64,000 nucleotides of DNA from NCBI RefSeq assembly GCF_003601975.1, contig NZ_QZWZ01000006.1, positions 1 through 64,000 on the forward strand, in the 5' to 3' direction. This document shows positions 18,281 through 26,466 of the stretch, piece after piece. Source of the stretch: Mesorhizobium waimense. GTDB taxonomy: Bacteria; Pseudomonadota; Alphaproteobacteria; Rhizobiales; Rhizobiaceae. A program made the position numbers and the translations under genes. The notes below the pieces were generated by a model that was given only the letters and a program-made list of their open reading frames with translations, was not told the origin of the DNA and made no database searches. Within the stretch, counting starts at the first letter, position 1, and each line of letters starts with the position of its first letter.

Positions 18281-18386
18281 GACAGACTCCCATTCCGGTT
18301 GATCGTCGAATTCGTTGTCGGATCGGCGTTCGCGGTTCTGCCGCAGCCTCGATCCTGTTCCCCGGTCTTTTTGTTGCCGATTGCAG

Positions 18387-18417
18387 TGACAGTACTATTG
18401 CAGAAAAAAGTACGTCA
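18387..18417. promoter_or_regulatory. inverted-repeat operator candidate between PotD-like and GntR genes
   Basis: TGACAGTACT and AGTACGTCA face each other across 12 bp in the 227-bp divergent gap; the arms match except for one extra base. TTGCAG also occurs twice here as a direct repeat, the second copy inside the spacer. The position suits a GntR operator controlling both operons. Binding by the adjacent regulator is inference. Confidence 0.45.
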
Positions 18418-18507
18418 ATCCATAATTTGACAGGCCGCCATGGAATCTGGCCGATTGCGTCCGCGATCGGCCCATCATGGCGGTCGCGCCCGTTCACGAG
18501 AATTGTC

Positions 18508-19446
18508 ATGCAAGCGGCAGCCAGGCGACCTCGCACCAACCACCTCGATCTCGCGCAGCGCATCCTGGATGTCGCCCGGCAGCGCGGCTTTGCCCCCGGC
18601 GCCCATCTGCCCGAGCAGCAGATTGCTTCGTTGTGCAACGTTTCGCGTACACCGGTGCGGGCAGCTCTGCGCCTGCTCACCGAACAGGGCGTGGTGCGCT
18701 GGGAGGCCGCCACCGGTTATCGTCTGGCGGCCGACCTGACGGCGCAGGCGGCTGTTGCCGCCGATCTGCCTGCTACGGCTGAGGACGAACTGGCCGAGGC
18801 GATCCTGCGCGATCGCTCGGCTCGGCGGTTGGACCAGACGGTGACCGTCGTCGGCTTGATGCGGCGCTATGAAGCTGAACGCAAGACGGTACTAAAAGCG
18901 CTTCAGAGACTGACCGAGGAGAATCTCGTCGACCGCGCGCCGGGCCAATCCTGGCTGTTTCGCCGCGCGCCTGACGATCCGGAGGCACAGGGCGAGAGCT
19001 ACGAGTTTCGCCTGCTGCTGGAGCCCGCCGCGATACTGACACCGGGCTTCCGGCTGGACGGGGCGCGCGCGGCAGCACTGCGCCAGGGCATGGAAGCACT
19101 GGCAATGCTAGCGGATGCGGCGTTCGACACCAGGGAGTTCCAGCGGCTGGACATCGAATTCCACGACATGATCGCCGATGGTTCCGCCAACCGCTTCGTT
19201 GCCGACGCGCTGTCGGATCATCTCAGGCTGCGCCGGCTGCCAGGAACCTATGCGGGCGTCAACGTCTTCCGGCTGAAACAGTCGCTGCGCGAACACCTCA
19301 CCTTACTCGACCATCTGGAAAGCCGGCAGTATGAGGTTGCCGCCGACCTGTTGCGCGTGCATCTGAGGCTGTCGCGCAGCCAGCGGCCGCAGGCGGCCAG
19401 TCGCGGCGCGCCCGCGCTGTTCGGCATGATCAGCCGGCCGGATTGA
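18508..19446 (+). CDS. GntR/FCD regulator with two winged-helix domains
   Basis: This 312-residue regulator is longer than usual for the family (about 230). It carries two consecutive winged-helix units: residues ~10-70 (IASLCNVSRTPVRAALRLL) and ~90-150 (VGLMRRYEAERKTVLKALQR). An FCD ligand domain follows (DIEFHDMIADGSANRF, then a C-terminal AADLLRVHLRLS). ATG 18508 is used; upstream frame extends to 18427 without support. It leads an operon with glycosyltransferase, glutamine-synthetase-like and FAD oxidase genes, and faces the PotD-like operon, so it probably controls both. Confidence 0.85.
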   Translation: MQAAARRPRTNHLDLAQRILDVARQRGFAPGAHLPEQQIASLCNVSRTPVRAALRLLTEQGVVRWEAATGYRLAADLTAQAAVAADLPATAEDELAEAILRDRSARRLDQTVTVVGLMRRYEAERKTVLKALQRLTEENLVDRAPGQSWLFRRAPDDPEAQGESYEFRLLLEPAAILTPGFRLDGARAAALRQGMEALAMLADAAFDTREFQRLDIEFHDMIADGSANRFVADALSDHLRLRRLPGTYAGVNVFRLKQSLREHLTLLDHLESRQYEVAADLLRVHLRLSRSQRPQAASRGAPALFGMISRPD

Positions 19447-19457
19447 CGAGGATCATT

Positions 19458-20741
19458 TTGACGCGCAAAGCCAGCCCGACCATCGCGCTGTTTGCCGAAG
19501 CAAGCTTCGGCGCGGCGCTGAATTGTGTCGGTATCGCGCAGGCGTTGCGCGCACGCGGCGCGCGGCCTGTGTTCATCTGCCATGCCGGGTTTTCCGGTGT
19601 CTTTGCCGATTACGGTTTTCAGGAATACCAGCTGCCGACCGACGATCCGCTGAGCGACAGCGAGCGGCAGAGCTACTGGCAGGCTTTCGTGCGCCGGCAT
19701 CTGCCGCATTTCCGGCTGAGCCCGATCGACCAGCTCGAAACCTATGTCGCCCCGACATGGCAGGCCATCGTCGACACCGCGGTCAATGCCGAAGCGCCGC
19801 TGCGCCAATTGCTGGCGCGGCTAAAGCCGGAGGCCGTCGTGCTCGACAACGTTATCATGTTTCCGGCTCTGGCCGGCGCCGGCTGTCCCTGGGTGCGCGT
19901 CGTCTCCTGCGCCGAGACCGAGCTGCCCGACGCGGACGTGCCGCCCTATCTGTCCGGCCTTGCCGCCGACGATCCAAGCCGCGAGGCCTTCGAGGCGCGC
20001 TACCTCTCTGCCGTTGCGCCGGCGCATGAGCGGTTCAACCGGCTGCGCGCTGATGCGGGTCTGGCGCCACTGCCGAAGGGCCTGTTCCTGGAGGCGTCGC
20101 CCGATCTCAATTTGCTACTGACGCCGACCATCGTGCGCCGCGAGCGTGCCACGCCGCTCGACCCCGAGCGCTTCATTTATCTCGAAGGCTGCGTGCGCTC
20201 GGAAGGGCCGTTCGAGGTGCCGGTCTTCCCGCGCAACGGCGGACCGCTGGTCTATGTCAGCTTCGGCAGCCTCGGCGCCATGGATGTCGGGCTGATCCAG
20301 CGCATGCTTGCCGTGTTCGACAGGTTGCCGGCGCGCTTCATCGTCAATGTCGGCGGCCTGCGCGATGCCTATCGCGCGGTGCCCGACAATGTCTATCTCG
20401 ATGCCTGGTTCCCGCAGCCATCGGTAGTGGCGAAGTCAGACCTTTTCATCCACCATGGCGGCAACAACAGCTTTTGCGAGGCGCTGCGCTTCGGCGTGCC
20501 GTCGCTGATCATGCCCTATTGCTGGGACGGGCACGACAACGCGCGACGCGCCGGCGAGACCGGTGTCGGCGATCATATCGGCCGTGACGGATGGACCGAA
20601 GGAGTATTGGAGAGAGCCATTCTCGGCCTGTTGGCCGATGATGCGATGCGCGCCCGCCTGAAGGAAAATGCAGCGCAAATGGCGCTGAAACCCGGAACGG
20701 ACGTGGCTGCCGAAGCGATCCTCTCTCTGATACGGACATGA
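19458..20741 (+). CDS. family 1 (UGT/MGT-like) glycosyltransferase, copy 2
   Basis: This 427-residue GT-B protein is paralogous to the enzyme at 13124-14398 throughout: LFAEASFGAALNCVGIAQAL, PLVYVSFGSLG, HHGGNNSFCE (His332 on), PYCWDGHDNA. The TTG at 19458 has GAGG 6 bp upstream and gives MTRKASPTIA, matching the N-terminus of copy 1. A TTG at 19443 that overlaps the GntR stop is the alternative. It is followed after 6 bp by the glutamine-synthetase-like gene. Its role in amine metabolism is not known. Confidence 0.84.
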   Translation: MTRKASPTIALFAEASFGAALNCVGIAQALRARGARPVFICHAGFSGVFADYGFQEYQLPTDDPLSDSERQSYWQAFVRRHLPHFRLSPIDQLETYVAPTWQAIVDTAVNAEAPLRQLLARLKPEAVVLDNVIMFPALAGAGCPWVRVVSCAETELPDADVPPYLSGLAADDPSREAFEARYLSAVAPAHERFNRLRADAGLAPLPKGLFLEASPDLNLLLTPTIVRRERATPLDPERFIYLEGCVRSEGPFEVPVFPRNGGPLVYVSFGSLGAMDVGLIQRMLAVFDRLPARFIVNVGGLRDAYRAVPDNVYLDAWFPQPSVVAKSDLFIHHGGNNSFCEALRFGVPSLIMPYCWDGHDNARRAGETGVGDHIGRDGWTEGVLERAILGLLADDAMRARLKENAAQMALKPGTDVAAEAILSLIRT

Positions 20742-20747
20742 ACCGAA

Positions 20748-22133
20748 ATGCCTGACAATCACTCAACCATCACGTCGCCTTTGAGCGGCACCAACGATCC
20801 AAAAAGCTGGCTGGCCGCGCAGGCGATCAGCGAAGTCGAGTGCCTGGTGCCCGACTTGAATGGCGTCCTGCGCGGCAAGGCCTTGCCGGTGGCAAAATTC
20901 CTCAAGGCGCTGGAGGACCGTGCGCTCTATCTGCCGAGCAGCGCCTTCCTGGTCAGCATCGATGGCCGCTATTCCGGCTCGATCGACGAGGGTTTTGCTT
21001 ATTCGGACCCGGACATGCGCATGGTGCCGGATGTTTCCACGCTGTGCCTGGCGCCCGGTGTTGGCGCGGGCAAAGCGTATGTCTTTGCCGATGCCTTCCA
21101 CATGGATGACCGTCCATGGATGGCCTCGCCGCGTCATGTCTTGCGGGCGGTGCTCGATCTCTATCGCCAGCGTGGCTGGCGGGCGGTGGTGGCGCCGGAG
21201 CTCGAATTTTATCTGACCGCGCCCAATCCCGATCCCGACCGTCCCTTGACCGCACCGGTCGGTGGCAATGGCCGCGCTGAAACCGTGCAGCATCCCTATG
21301 ACATGGCCGCACTGGAGGAGTTCGAGCCGGTGATCCGGCGCGTCTACGATTACGCGGCGGCGGCAGGACTGCCGCTCGATACGCTGATCCATGAATCCGG
21401 CACCGCGCAGCTCGAGATCAATTTCCTGCACGGCGATGCCCTGCCGCTCGCCGACAAGGTGCTGCTGTTCAAAAGGATGACGCGGCAAGCCGCGCGGCAG
21501 TGCGGCATGCATGCCACCTTCATGGCCAAGCCGATCGCGGCTCAGGCCGGTAGTTCGATGCATCTGCACATGTCGGTCATCGACGAGGCCGGCAATACAC
21601 TGTTTGCCAGCGCCGATGATGCCGATACCGAAATGTTCGGCCACTTCATCGGAGGGCTGCAGAAATATGTCCCCGAGATCATGCCGCTGTTTGCGCCGAA
21701 CGTGAATTCGTACCGACGCATCCGTCCGAACCACAGCGCGCCGGCCAACATCGAGTGGTCGCACGACAATCGTTCTTGTGGTTTGCGCGTGCCGGCCGGC
21801 GGACGGGGGGCGCGGCGCATAGAAAACCGGCTGCCCGGCGCCGATGCCAACCCCTACCTCGCCATCGCCGGCTCGCTGCTGGCGGGCTATCTCGGAGTCG
21901 AGGAGAAGATCGCGCGTTCATCCGAGGCATCGGGCAATGCGTACAAGATCAAGAGCACGCTGCCGAAAACCATGGAGGAAGCGCTCGACCGGTTCACCGC
22001 TTGCGATCCGGTGCGGGGGCTGCTCGGCGAGGACTTCTTCCAGTCCTATCTGCGCGTCAAGAGCGTCGAGCTCGACCTGTTCCAGAGCGTGGTTACGTCC
22101 TGGGAACGCGACCACCTGCTACTCAAGGTGTAA
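20748..22133 (+). CDS. glutamine synthetase-like gamma-glutamyl-amine ligase (second copy)
   Basis: This 461-residue ligase has the glutamine-synthetase fold: VPDLNGVLRGKALP, ELEFYLTAP, AQLEINFLH, GSSMHLHMSV, NSYRRIRPNHSAP, RIENRLPGADANPYL. It is of the PuuA/GlnA-like type that attaches glutamate to amines at the cost of ATP. It overlaps the FAD oxidase gene by one base (TAATG), which supports coupling of ligation to oxidation as in the Puu pathway. It differs in several motif residues from the copy at 2229-3590, so the two may prefer different amines. Confidence 0.9.
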   Translation: MPDNHSTITSPLSGTNDPKSWLAAQAISEVECLVPDLNGVLRGKALPVAKFLKALEDRALYLPSSAFLVSIDGRYSGSIDEGFAYSDPDMRMVPDVSTLCLAPGVGAGKAYVFADAFHMDDRPWMASPRHVLRAVLDLYRQRGWRAVVAPELEFYLTAPNPDPDRPLTAPVGGNGRAETVQHPYDMAALEEFEPVIRRVYDYAAAAGLPLDTLIHESGTAQLEINFLHGDALPLADKVLLFKRMTRQAARQCGMHATFMAKPIAAQAGSSMHLHMSVIDEAGNTLFASADDADTEMFGHFIGGLQKYVPEIMPLFAPNVNSYRRIRPNHSAPANIEWSHDNRSCGLRVPAGGRGARRIENRLPGADANPYLAIAGSLLAGYLGVEEKIARSSEASGNAYKIKSTLPKTMEEALDRFTACDPVRGLLGEDFFQSYLRVKSVELDLFQSVVTSWERDHLLLKV

Positions 22134-23422
22134 TGATGGGATTCAATTCCGGCCTGGATATCGGCAAATCCTATTATGTCGCGACCGCCAACCCGGCGCC
22201 GGATTATCCGGCCCTGCAAGGTGAGGTCGACGCCGACCTGGTGGTCGTCGGCGGCGGCTGCACAGGCCTTTCCGCCGCTCTTCACGCGGCAGAGCGTGGG
22301 CTGAAAGTGCTGCTGCTCGAAGGCGGCAAGATTGGCTGGGGGGCATCGGGCCGCAATGGCGGCCAGATGATCCCCGGCCTGCGCAAGGGTGCCAAAGGGC
22401 TGGTCAAGCTCTACGGGCCCCAACGGGCAAAGGTGCTGTTCGATCTCGCTTTCGAAGCACGTGGACTGGTGCTGGATATCATCGAGCGTCACACCATCGA
22501 TTGTGATCTGAGACTGACCGGCCATCTGGTTGGCGCGGTCAACGGCTCCGATCTCAAAGACCTCGAGGAAGAGGCCGAGTGCCTGGCCACGGCGATGAAA
22601 TTTCGTGACGTCGAGATTTTGTCGGCGGCGGAAGCGCGCGCCAAGGTCGACACGCCCTATCATGGCGCGATGTACGAGCCGCTTGGTGGCCACATGCACC
22701 CGCTGAATTATACGCTCGGGCTCGCCCGCGCCGCGGCTGCGGCCGGCGTCACGATCCATGAGAATTCGGTTGCCGTGCGGCTGGACCGGGAGCCGTCCAT
22801 CCGGGTCTCGACATCAAAGGGTTCGGTCCGGGCAAAACATGTCGTGCTGGCCGGAGATGCGCTGCTGCATGGGCTCGAGCCGCGCGTTAACAGCCGCATC
22901 ATGCCGGTCGGCAACTACATCGTCGCCACCGAGCCGCTCGAGGGCAAACGCAATGTCATCCCGGCCAATGTCGCGGTGTCCGATACGCGCTTCGTCGTCA
23001 ATTACTATCGGATGTCGGCGGATGGACGCCTGCTGTTCGGCGGTGGCGAACGCTACACGCCGTCGCCGCCGGCCGACATTGCCGGCTTCGTGCGGCTGCA
23101 TATGGAAAAGACCTTTCCGCAACTCAGCGGCTGCCGCATCGATCATGCCTGGGGCGGGCTTGTGTCGGTGACGACCTCGCGGCTGCCGCATGTCGGACAT
23201 TATGGCGAGGTCTATTTCGCGCATGGCTATTCCGGCAAGGGCGTCATCCTGTCGACGCTGTCGGGCAAGCTGCTGGCCGAGGCGATCACCGGCGATTCCT
23301 CGCGGCTCGACCTGTTCTCGATGCTCACCCCGCTGCCGTTCCCGGGTGGAACGGCACTGCGCGGTCCGCTCTATGTCCTTGGCATGCTCTGGTACGCGAT
23401 GCGGGACCGCATCAAGCACTGA
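22133..23422 (+). CDS. FAD-dependent amine oxidase, PuuB-like
   Basis: This 429-residue DAO-family flavoprotein has the dinucleotide motif VVGGGCTGLSAALHAAERG near residue 40, GWGASGRNGGQ (flavin contact) and the C-terminal HGYSGKGVILSTLSGKLLAE. This is the pattern of gamma-glutamylputrescine oxidase, which oxidises the free amine of a gamma-glutamylated polyamine to an aldehyde with release of ammonia and peroxide. It is translationally coupled to the ligase. The aldehyde dehydrogenase at 10509-12017 could take the product. Another amine substrate is possible. Confidence 0.88.
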   Translation: MMGFNSGLDIGKSYYVATANPAPDYPALQGEVDADLVVVGGGCTGLSAALHAAERGLKVLLLEGGKIGWGASGRNGGQMIPGLRKGAKGLVKLYGPQRAKVLFDLAFEARGLVLDIIERHTIDCDLRLTGHLVGAVNGSDLKDLEEEAECLATAMKFRDVEILSAAEARAKVDTPYHGAMYEPLGGHMHPLNYTLGLARAAAAAGVTIHENSVAVRLDREPSIRVSTSKGSVRAKHVVLAGDALLHGLEPRVNSRIMPVGNYIVATEPLEGKRNVIPANVAVSDTRFVVNYYRMSADGRLLFGGGERYTPSPPADIAGFVRLHMEKTFPQLSGCRIDHAWGGLVSVTTSRLPHVGHYGEVYFAHGYSGKGVILSTLSGKLLAEAITGDSSRLDLFSMLTPLPFPGGTALRGPLYVLGMLWYAMRDRIKH

Positions 23423-23429
23423 GCCTTCG

Positions 23430-23465
23430 TGGTGGCCGGCGCGGCAGACGCTGCTCTGGCCACCA
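23430..23465. terminator. hairpin between convergent genes
   Basis: TGGTGGCC pairs with GGCCACCA around an inner GCAG/CTGC stem in the 53-bp gap between the FAD oxidase and the ATC-hydrolase-like gene. There is no T-run, so a Rho-independent terminator is not proven, but the position between convergent stops fits one. Confidence 0.35.
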
Positions 23466-23475
23466 ATCACACGGC

Positions 23476-23982
23476 TTAAGCAGCATCCTGGTTGGTCAGG
23501 GCGATGTGGCAGCATCCGGAGCCATGACCCGGCGTCCAGGTGACGTTGTCGAAACGCACGCCGGTCGCCTCGAACAGGCCGCGGTCGAAGGCGCCGGCGA
23601 TGCGGCAGAGCGTGGCGAGTTTTTCCTCGTCTACACCTGCCTCGATCCAGGCGTCCTTCAGCGGGCAGCGTCTCACCTTGAAGGCAATGCGATGTTCACT
23701 GCGCTCGACATCGGTCGGATACATGCGGCCGCCATCGGGGCTGACGGCGAGAAATGCTTCGCCGATGGCCGGCGCGTCATTGGGGCCGAAATCGGCGAAG
23801 GCTGAAGCGGCGACTTCCCGGCCGCGCAGCTCGATGGTGCGGACCATGATCGCCTCGGCTCTTTCGGCGCCCAGCTCTTCGGTCAATTCATCGAGGAACA
23901 GGCGATAGAGATCGGCCCGGTTGCGAAAGGCGGAATCGAGTTCGCGCGACAGGTTTTCGGCTCTGGCTGCGGGGTCGGTCAT
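23476..23982 (-). CDS. L-2-amino-thiazoline-4-carboxylate (ATC) hydrolase-like protein
   Basis: This 168-residue protein matches the small ATC-hydrolase family: RRCPLKDAWIEAG, then a Cys-containing middle (LCRIAGAFDRG) and a terminal GSGCCHIAL. The characterised function is ring opening of 2-amino-thiazoline-4-carboxylate on the way to L-cysteine; most members are untested. It is the last gene of a peptide-type ABC operon and overlaps the ATPase stop by ATGA. Hydrolysis of an imported thiazoline or related ring is inferred. Confidence 0.7.
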   Translation of the reverse strand: MTDPAARAENLSRELDSAFRNRADLYRLFLDELTEELGAERAEAIMVRTIELRGREVAASAFADFGPNDAPAIGEAFLAVSPDGGRMYPTDVERSEHRIAFKVRRCPLKDAWIEAGVDEEKLATLCRIAGAFDRGLFEATGVRFDNVTWTPGHGSGCCHIALTNQDAA

Positions 23983-24764
23983 GGTGCTGTGGTCCTGTGT
24001 AGTTTCGGCGTCGCCGCCACCAGCTCCCGGCCGATCGCCGATTGCGGAGCATTGATGACGGCGCGGGCATCGCCGCTCTCGGTGATCCGCCCGGCGTCGA
24101 GGATGACGACACGATGGGCGATGGCTCTGACGACGCCGAGATCGTGCGAAATGAACAGATAGGCAATCCGTTCCTTGGTCTGCAGGTCGAGCAGCAATTT
24201 GAGGATGTCGCCGCGCACGGAAACGTCGAGCGCCGACACCGCCTCGTCGAGCACGATCAGCGAGGGTTTCGTGGCGATGGCGCGGGCAATGGCGACGCGC
24301 TGGCGCTGGCCACCGGAGATTTCGTGGATGGCGCGGGATGCGAGATTGGGGCTTAGGCCGACGCGTTCGAGCAGGGCGACGATACGGCGCGGGCGTTCGG
24401 CGCGCGAGGCGATGCCATGGATGCGCAACGGGTCGTTGAGCACGCGCGCCACTGTGGCGCGCGGGTTGAAGGCGGCGAGCGGATCCTGGAACACCATCTG
24501 CAGGCGGGCACGCCGGGCTCGCAAGGCGGCACCATTCAGGGCGAGGAAGTCATCACCTTCGAACGCAATGCGCCCGGCATCCGGCTCGACCAGCCTGAGC
24601 ACAAGGCGCGCAATTGTCGACTTGCCGCTGCCGGACGGCCCGGCCAGCGCCAGCGTCTCGCCGGGTCCTATCGCGAAGGAAACGTTGTCGACAGCGGCGA
24701 TGGCCTTGCCGCCACGGTGATAGCCTTTGGCAAGGCCGGAGACGGCGAGCAGCGGACTGCTCAT
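23979..24764 (-). CDS. peptide-type ABC ATPase (DppF/OppF-like)
   Basis: This 261-residue ATPase has Walker A GPSGSGKST (42-50), Q-loop MVFQDPLAAFNPR, signature ISGGQRQR (149-156) and Walker B LIVLDEA. It lacks much of the C-terminal oligopeptide extension of classical DppF. The ATG at 24764 overlaps the DppD-like stop (ATGA). It pairs with the ATPase at 24761-25639 to drive the permeases encoded upstream. Confidence 0.9.
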   Translation of the reverse strand: MSSPLLAVSGLAKGYHRGGKAIAAVDNVSFAIGPGETLALAGPSGSGKSTIARLVLRLVEPDAGRIAFEGDDFLALNGAALRARRARLQMVFQDPLAAFNPRATVARVLNDPLRIHGIASRAERPRRIVALLERVGLSPNLASRAIHEISGGQRQRVAIARAIATKPSLIVLDEAVSALDVSVRGDILKLLLDLQTKERIAYLFISHDLGVVRAIAHRVVILDAGRITESGDARAVINAPQSAIGRELVAATPKLHRTTAP

Positions 24765-25639
24765 ACCGATGCTCCGGCGCGCCGCAACATCGGCTCGGTA
24801 TCGAGGCCGATGTGGGCGTCGAGCAGCGCGCGCGTGTAGACGTGGTGCGGGGCGCTGGCGATCTGCGCCGTGGTTCCAAGTTCGACCAGCTCGCCGTGCC
24901 GGAAGACGGCGATGCGGTCGGCAAGTTCGGCGGCCAGCGCAATGTCGTGACTGATGAACAATAGCGTCATGCCGTCCTCGGCCACCAGCTGCCGGATGAG
25001 CGATACGATCTCGGCCTGCACGATGGTGTCCAGCGCGCTGGTCGCCTCGTCGGCGATCAGCAGTTTCGGACTGGCGGCTATTGCCGCGGCGATCGCCACA
25101 CGCTGCTTCTGACCACCGGAGAGCTGGTGCGGATAGGCGTGCATGGCGGCGTCGGGGTCGGGCAGGCGGACGCGTTCGAGCAGGGTTTTGGCTCGTGCAA
25201 AAGCCTGCGGCCAGTCGAGGCCGAGATGGGTGTGGGCGACTTCGGCGATCTGCTTGCCGACGGTCATCACCGGATCGAGACTGGCCGAGGGGTCCTGGAA
25301 GACTAATCCGATGTCGCGGCCGCCGAGGGGAACGAATTTGGGCTGGCGATCCTTCGCGCCCTCTGTCCTGCCGGACATCTCCGGCAGGACAGAGGGGGGC
25401 GCGAAGGAATGAGACGATCGAAATTCGGTCGTTTGCCAATCGATATGCCCCTCGATCCTGGCGGAAGGCGGCAACAATCCTGCAATCACCAGTGCCAGCG
25501 TGCTCTTGCCGGAGCCGCTCTCTCCGATGACAGCGATACGCTCGCCGGCGGCGACATCGAGATTGATGTTCTTCAGCGCCTCGCGGCCATTTCCGCGATA
25601 GGCCACCGAGAGATCACGGATCGAGAGCAGCGCCGTCAT
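24761..25639 (-). CDS. peptide-type ABC ATPase (DppD-like) with in-frame repeat insertion
   Basis: This 292-residue ATPase has Walker A GESGSGKST (39-47), Q-loop LVFQDPSASLDP (Gln115), signature LSGGQKQR, Walker B LLIADEA and an HHVYTRALL-type tail. Residues about 78-97 (SFAPPSVLPEMSGRTEGAKD) do not belong to the family. They are encoded by a palindromic intergenic repeat at 25351-25408, a relative of which lies at 27499-27650. The frame and all catalytic motifs are intact, so the gene may still work with a loop inserted between Walker A and the Q-loop. Confidence 0.88.
   Translation of the reverse strand: MTALLSIRDLSVAYRGNGREALKNINLDVAAGERIAVIGESGSGKSTLALVIAGLLPPSARIEGHIDWQTTEFRSSHSFAPPSVLPEMSGRTEGAKDRQPKFVPLGGRDIGLVFQDPSASLDPVMTVGKQIAEVAHTHLGLDWPQAFARAKTLLERVRLPDPDAAMHAYPHQLSGGQKQRVAIAAAIAASPKLLIADEATSALDTIVQAEIVSLIRQLVAEDGMTLLFISHDIALAAELADRIAVFRHGELVELGTTAQIASAPHHVYTRALLDAHIGLDTEPMLRRAGASV
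25351..25408. repeat. palindromic repeat inserted within the DppD-like gene
   Basis: The left arm (CCTTCGCGCC, CTCTGTCCTGCCGGA) and right arm (TCCGGCAGGACAGAG, then GGGGGGCGCGAAGG) form a stem of about 25 bp with a tiny loop; the right arm has three extra G. The same arm sequence recurs at 27622-27650. The insertion length keeps the ATPase frame open. Confidence 0.85.
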
Positions 25640-26466
25640 GACAGGCTCCGTCTCACCGCCGTCGTCTCGACGACGCCTTCGCCGGCGAGATAGACGCCGA
25701 GCACCGTCAGCACGAGCGCCACGCCTGGGATGACCGACAGGAAGGGCGCGGTGCGCAGCACTGTGCGGCCTTCAGCGATCATGCCGCCCCAGGTGACGCG
25801 GTTGGGGTCGCCGAGGCCGAGAAACGAAAGGGCGGCTTCGGTGAGGATGGCGGCAGCGACGATCACCGACGACAACGCCAGCACCGGCGGCAGAGCGTTG
25901 GGCAGCACTTCGCGGAAGGCGATTTCGAGGGGATGCATGCCGATGACGCGGGCGCCGGCGACATAGTCGCGCTCACGAATGGAAAGAACTTCGGCGCGCG
26001 CCACCCGCGCCGGCCCGGTCCAGGCGCCGAGCGCGATGGCCACGACGACGACGCCGAGCGACGGCCCGACGACACTGACGAAGGCCAGCGCCAGCAGGAA
26101 GCTCGGGACGGTCTGAAAAGCGTCGGTGATGCGCATCAGCACTTCGTCGACCAGGCCGCCGGCGAAGCCGGCCAGCGTGCCGACGATCGCGCCTATGACA
26201 AGGGCCGCAGCGGCCGCCGCCAGCCCGACCGCCAGCGAGGTACGCGAGCCGTGGAACAGTTCGGCCAGCACGTCGCGGCCGAGGCGATCGGTGCCGAGCG
26301 GCAGCCCCCAGTCCTGGAAAGGCGGCAGCAGCGCCGGGCCGGCGATGGCCTGCGGATCACCGGGAAAGAACAGCGAAGCGGAGAGCGCCATGGCAAACAA
26401 CGCCGCCAGGATGATCGCGCCGGCAATCGCCTCCGGTGTGCGCAGGAAACGCCGGAGCACGCTCAC
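25636..26466 (-). CDS. peptide-type ABC permease (DppC-like)
   Basis: This 276-residue inner-membrane permease has an N-terminal segment AIAGAIILAALFAMALSASL, several further hydrophobic stretches, and the loop region GARVIGMHPLEIAFREVLPN that contacts the ATPases. ATGA overlaps join it to both neighbouring genes. It forms the peptide or peptide-like channel with the DppB-like partner. Confidence 0.9.
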   Translation of the reverse strand: MSVLRRFLRTPEAIAGAIILAALFAMALSASLFFPGDPQAIAGPALLPPFQDWGLPLGTDRLGRDVLAELFHGSRTSLAVGLAAAAAALVIGAIVGTLAGFAGGLVDEVLMRITDAFQTVPSFLLALAFVSVVGPSLGVVVVAIALGAWTGPARVARAEVLSIRERDYVAGARVIGMHPLEIAFREVLPNALPPVLALSSVIVAAAILTEAALSFLGLGDPNRVTWGGMIAEGRTVLRTAPFLSVIPGVALVLTVLGVYLAGEGVVETTAVRRSLS

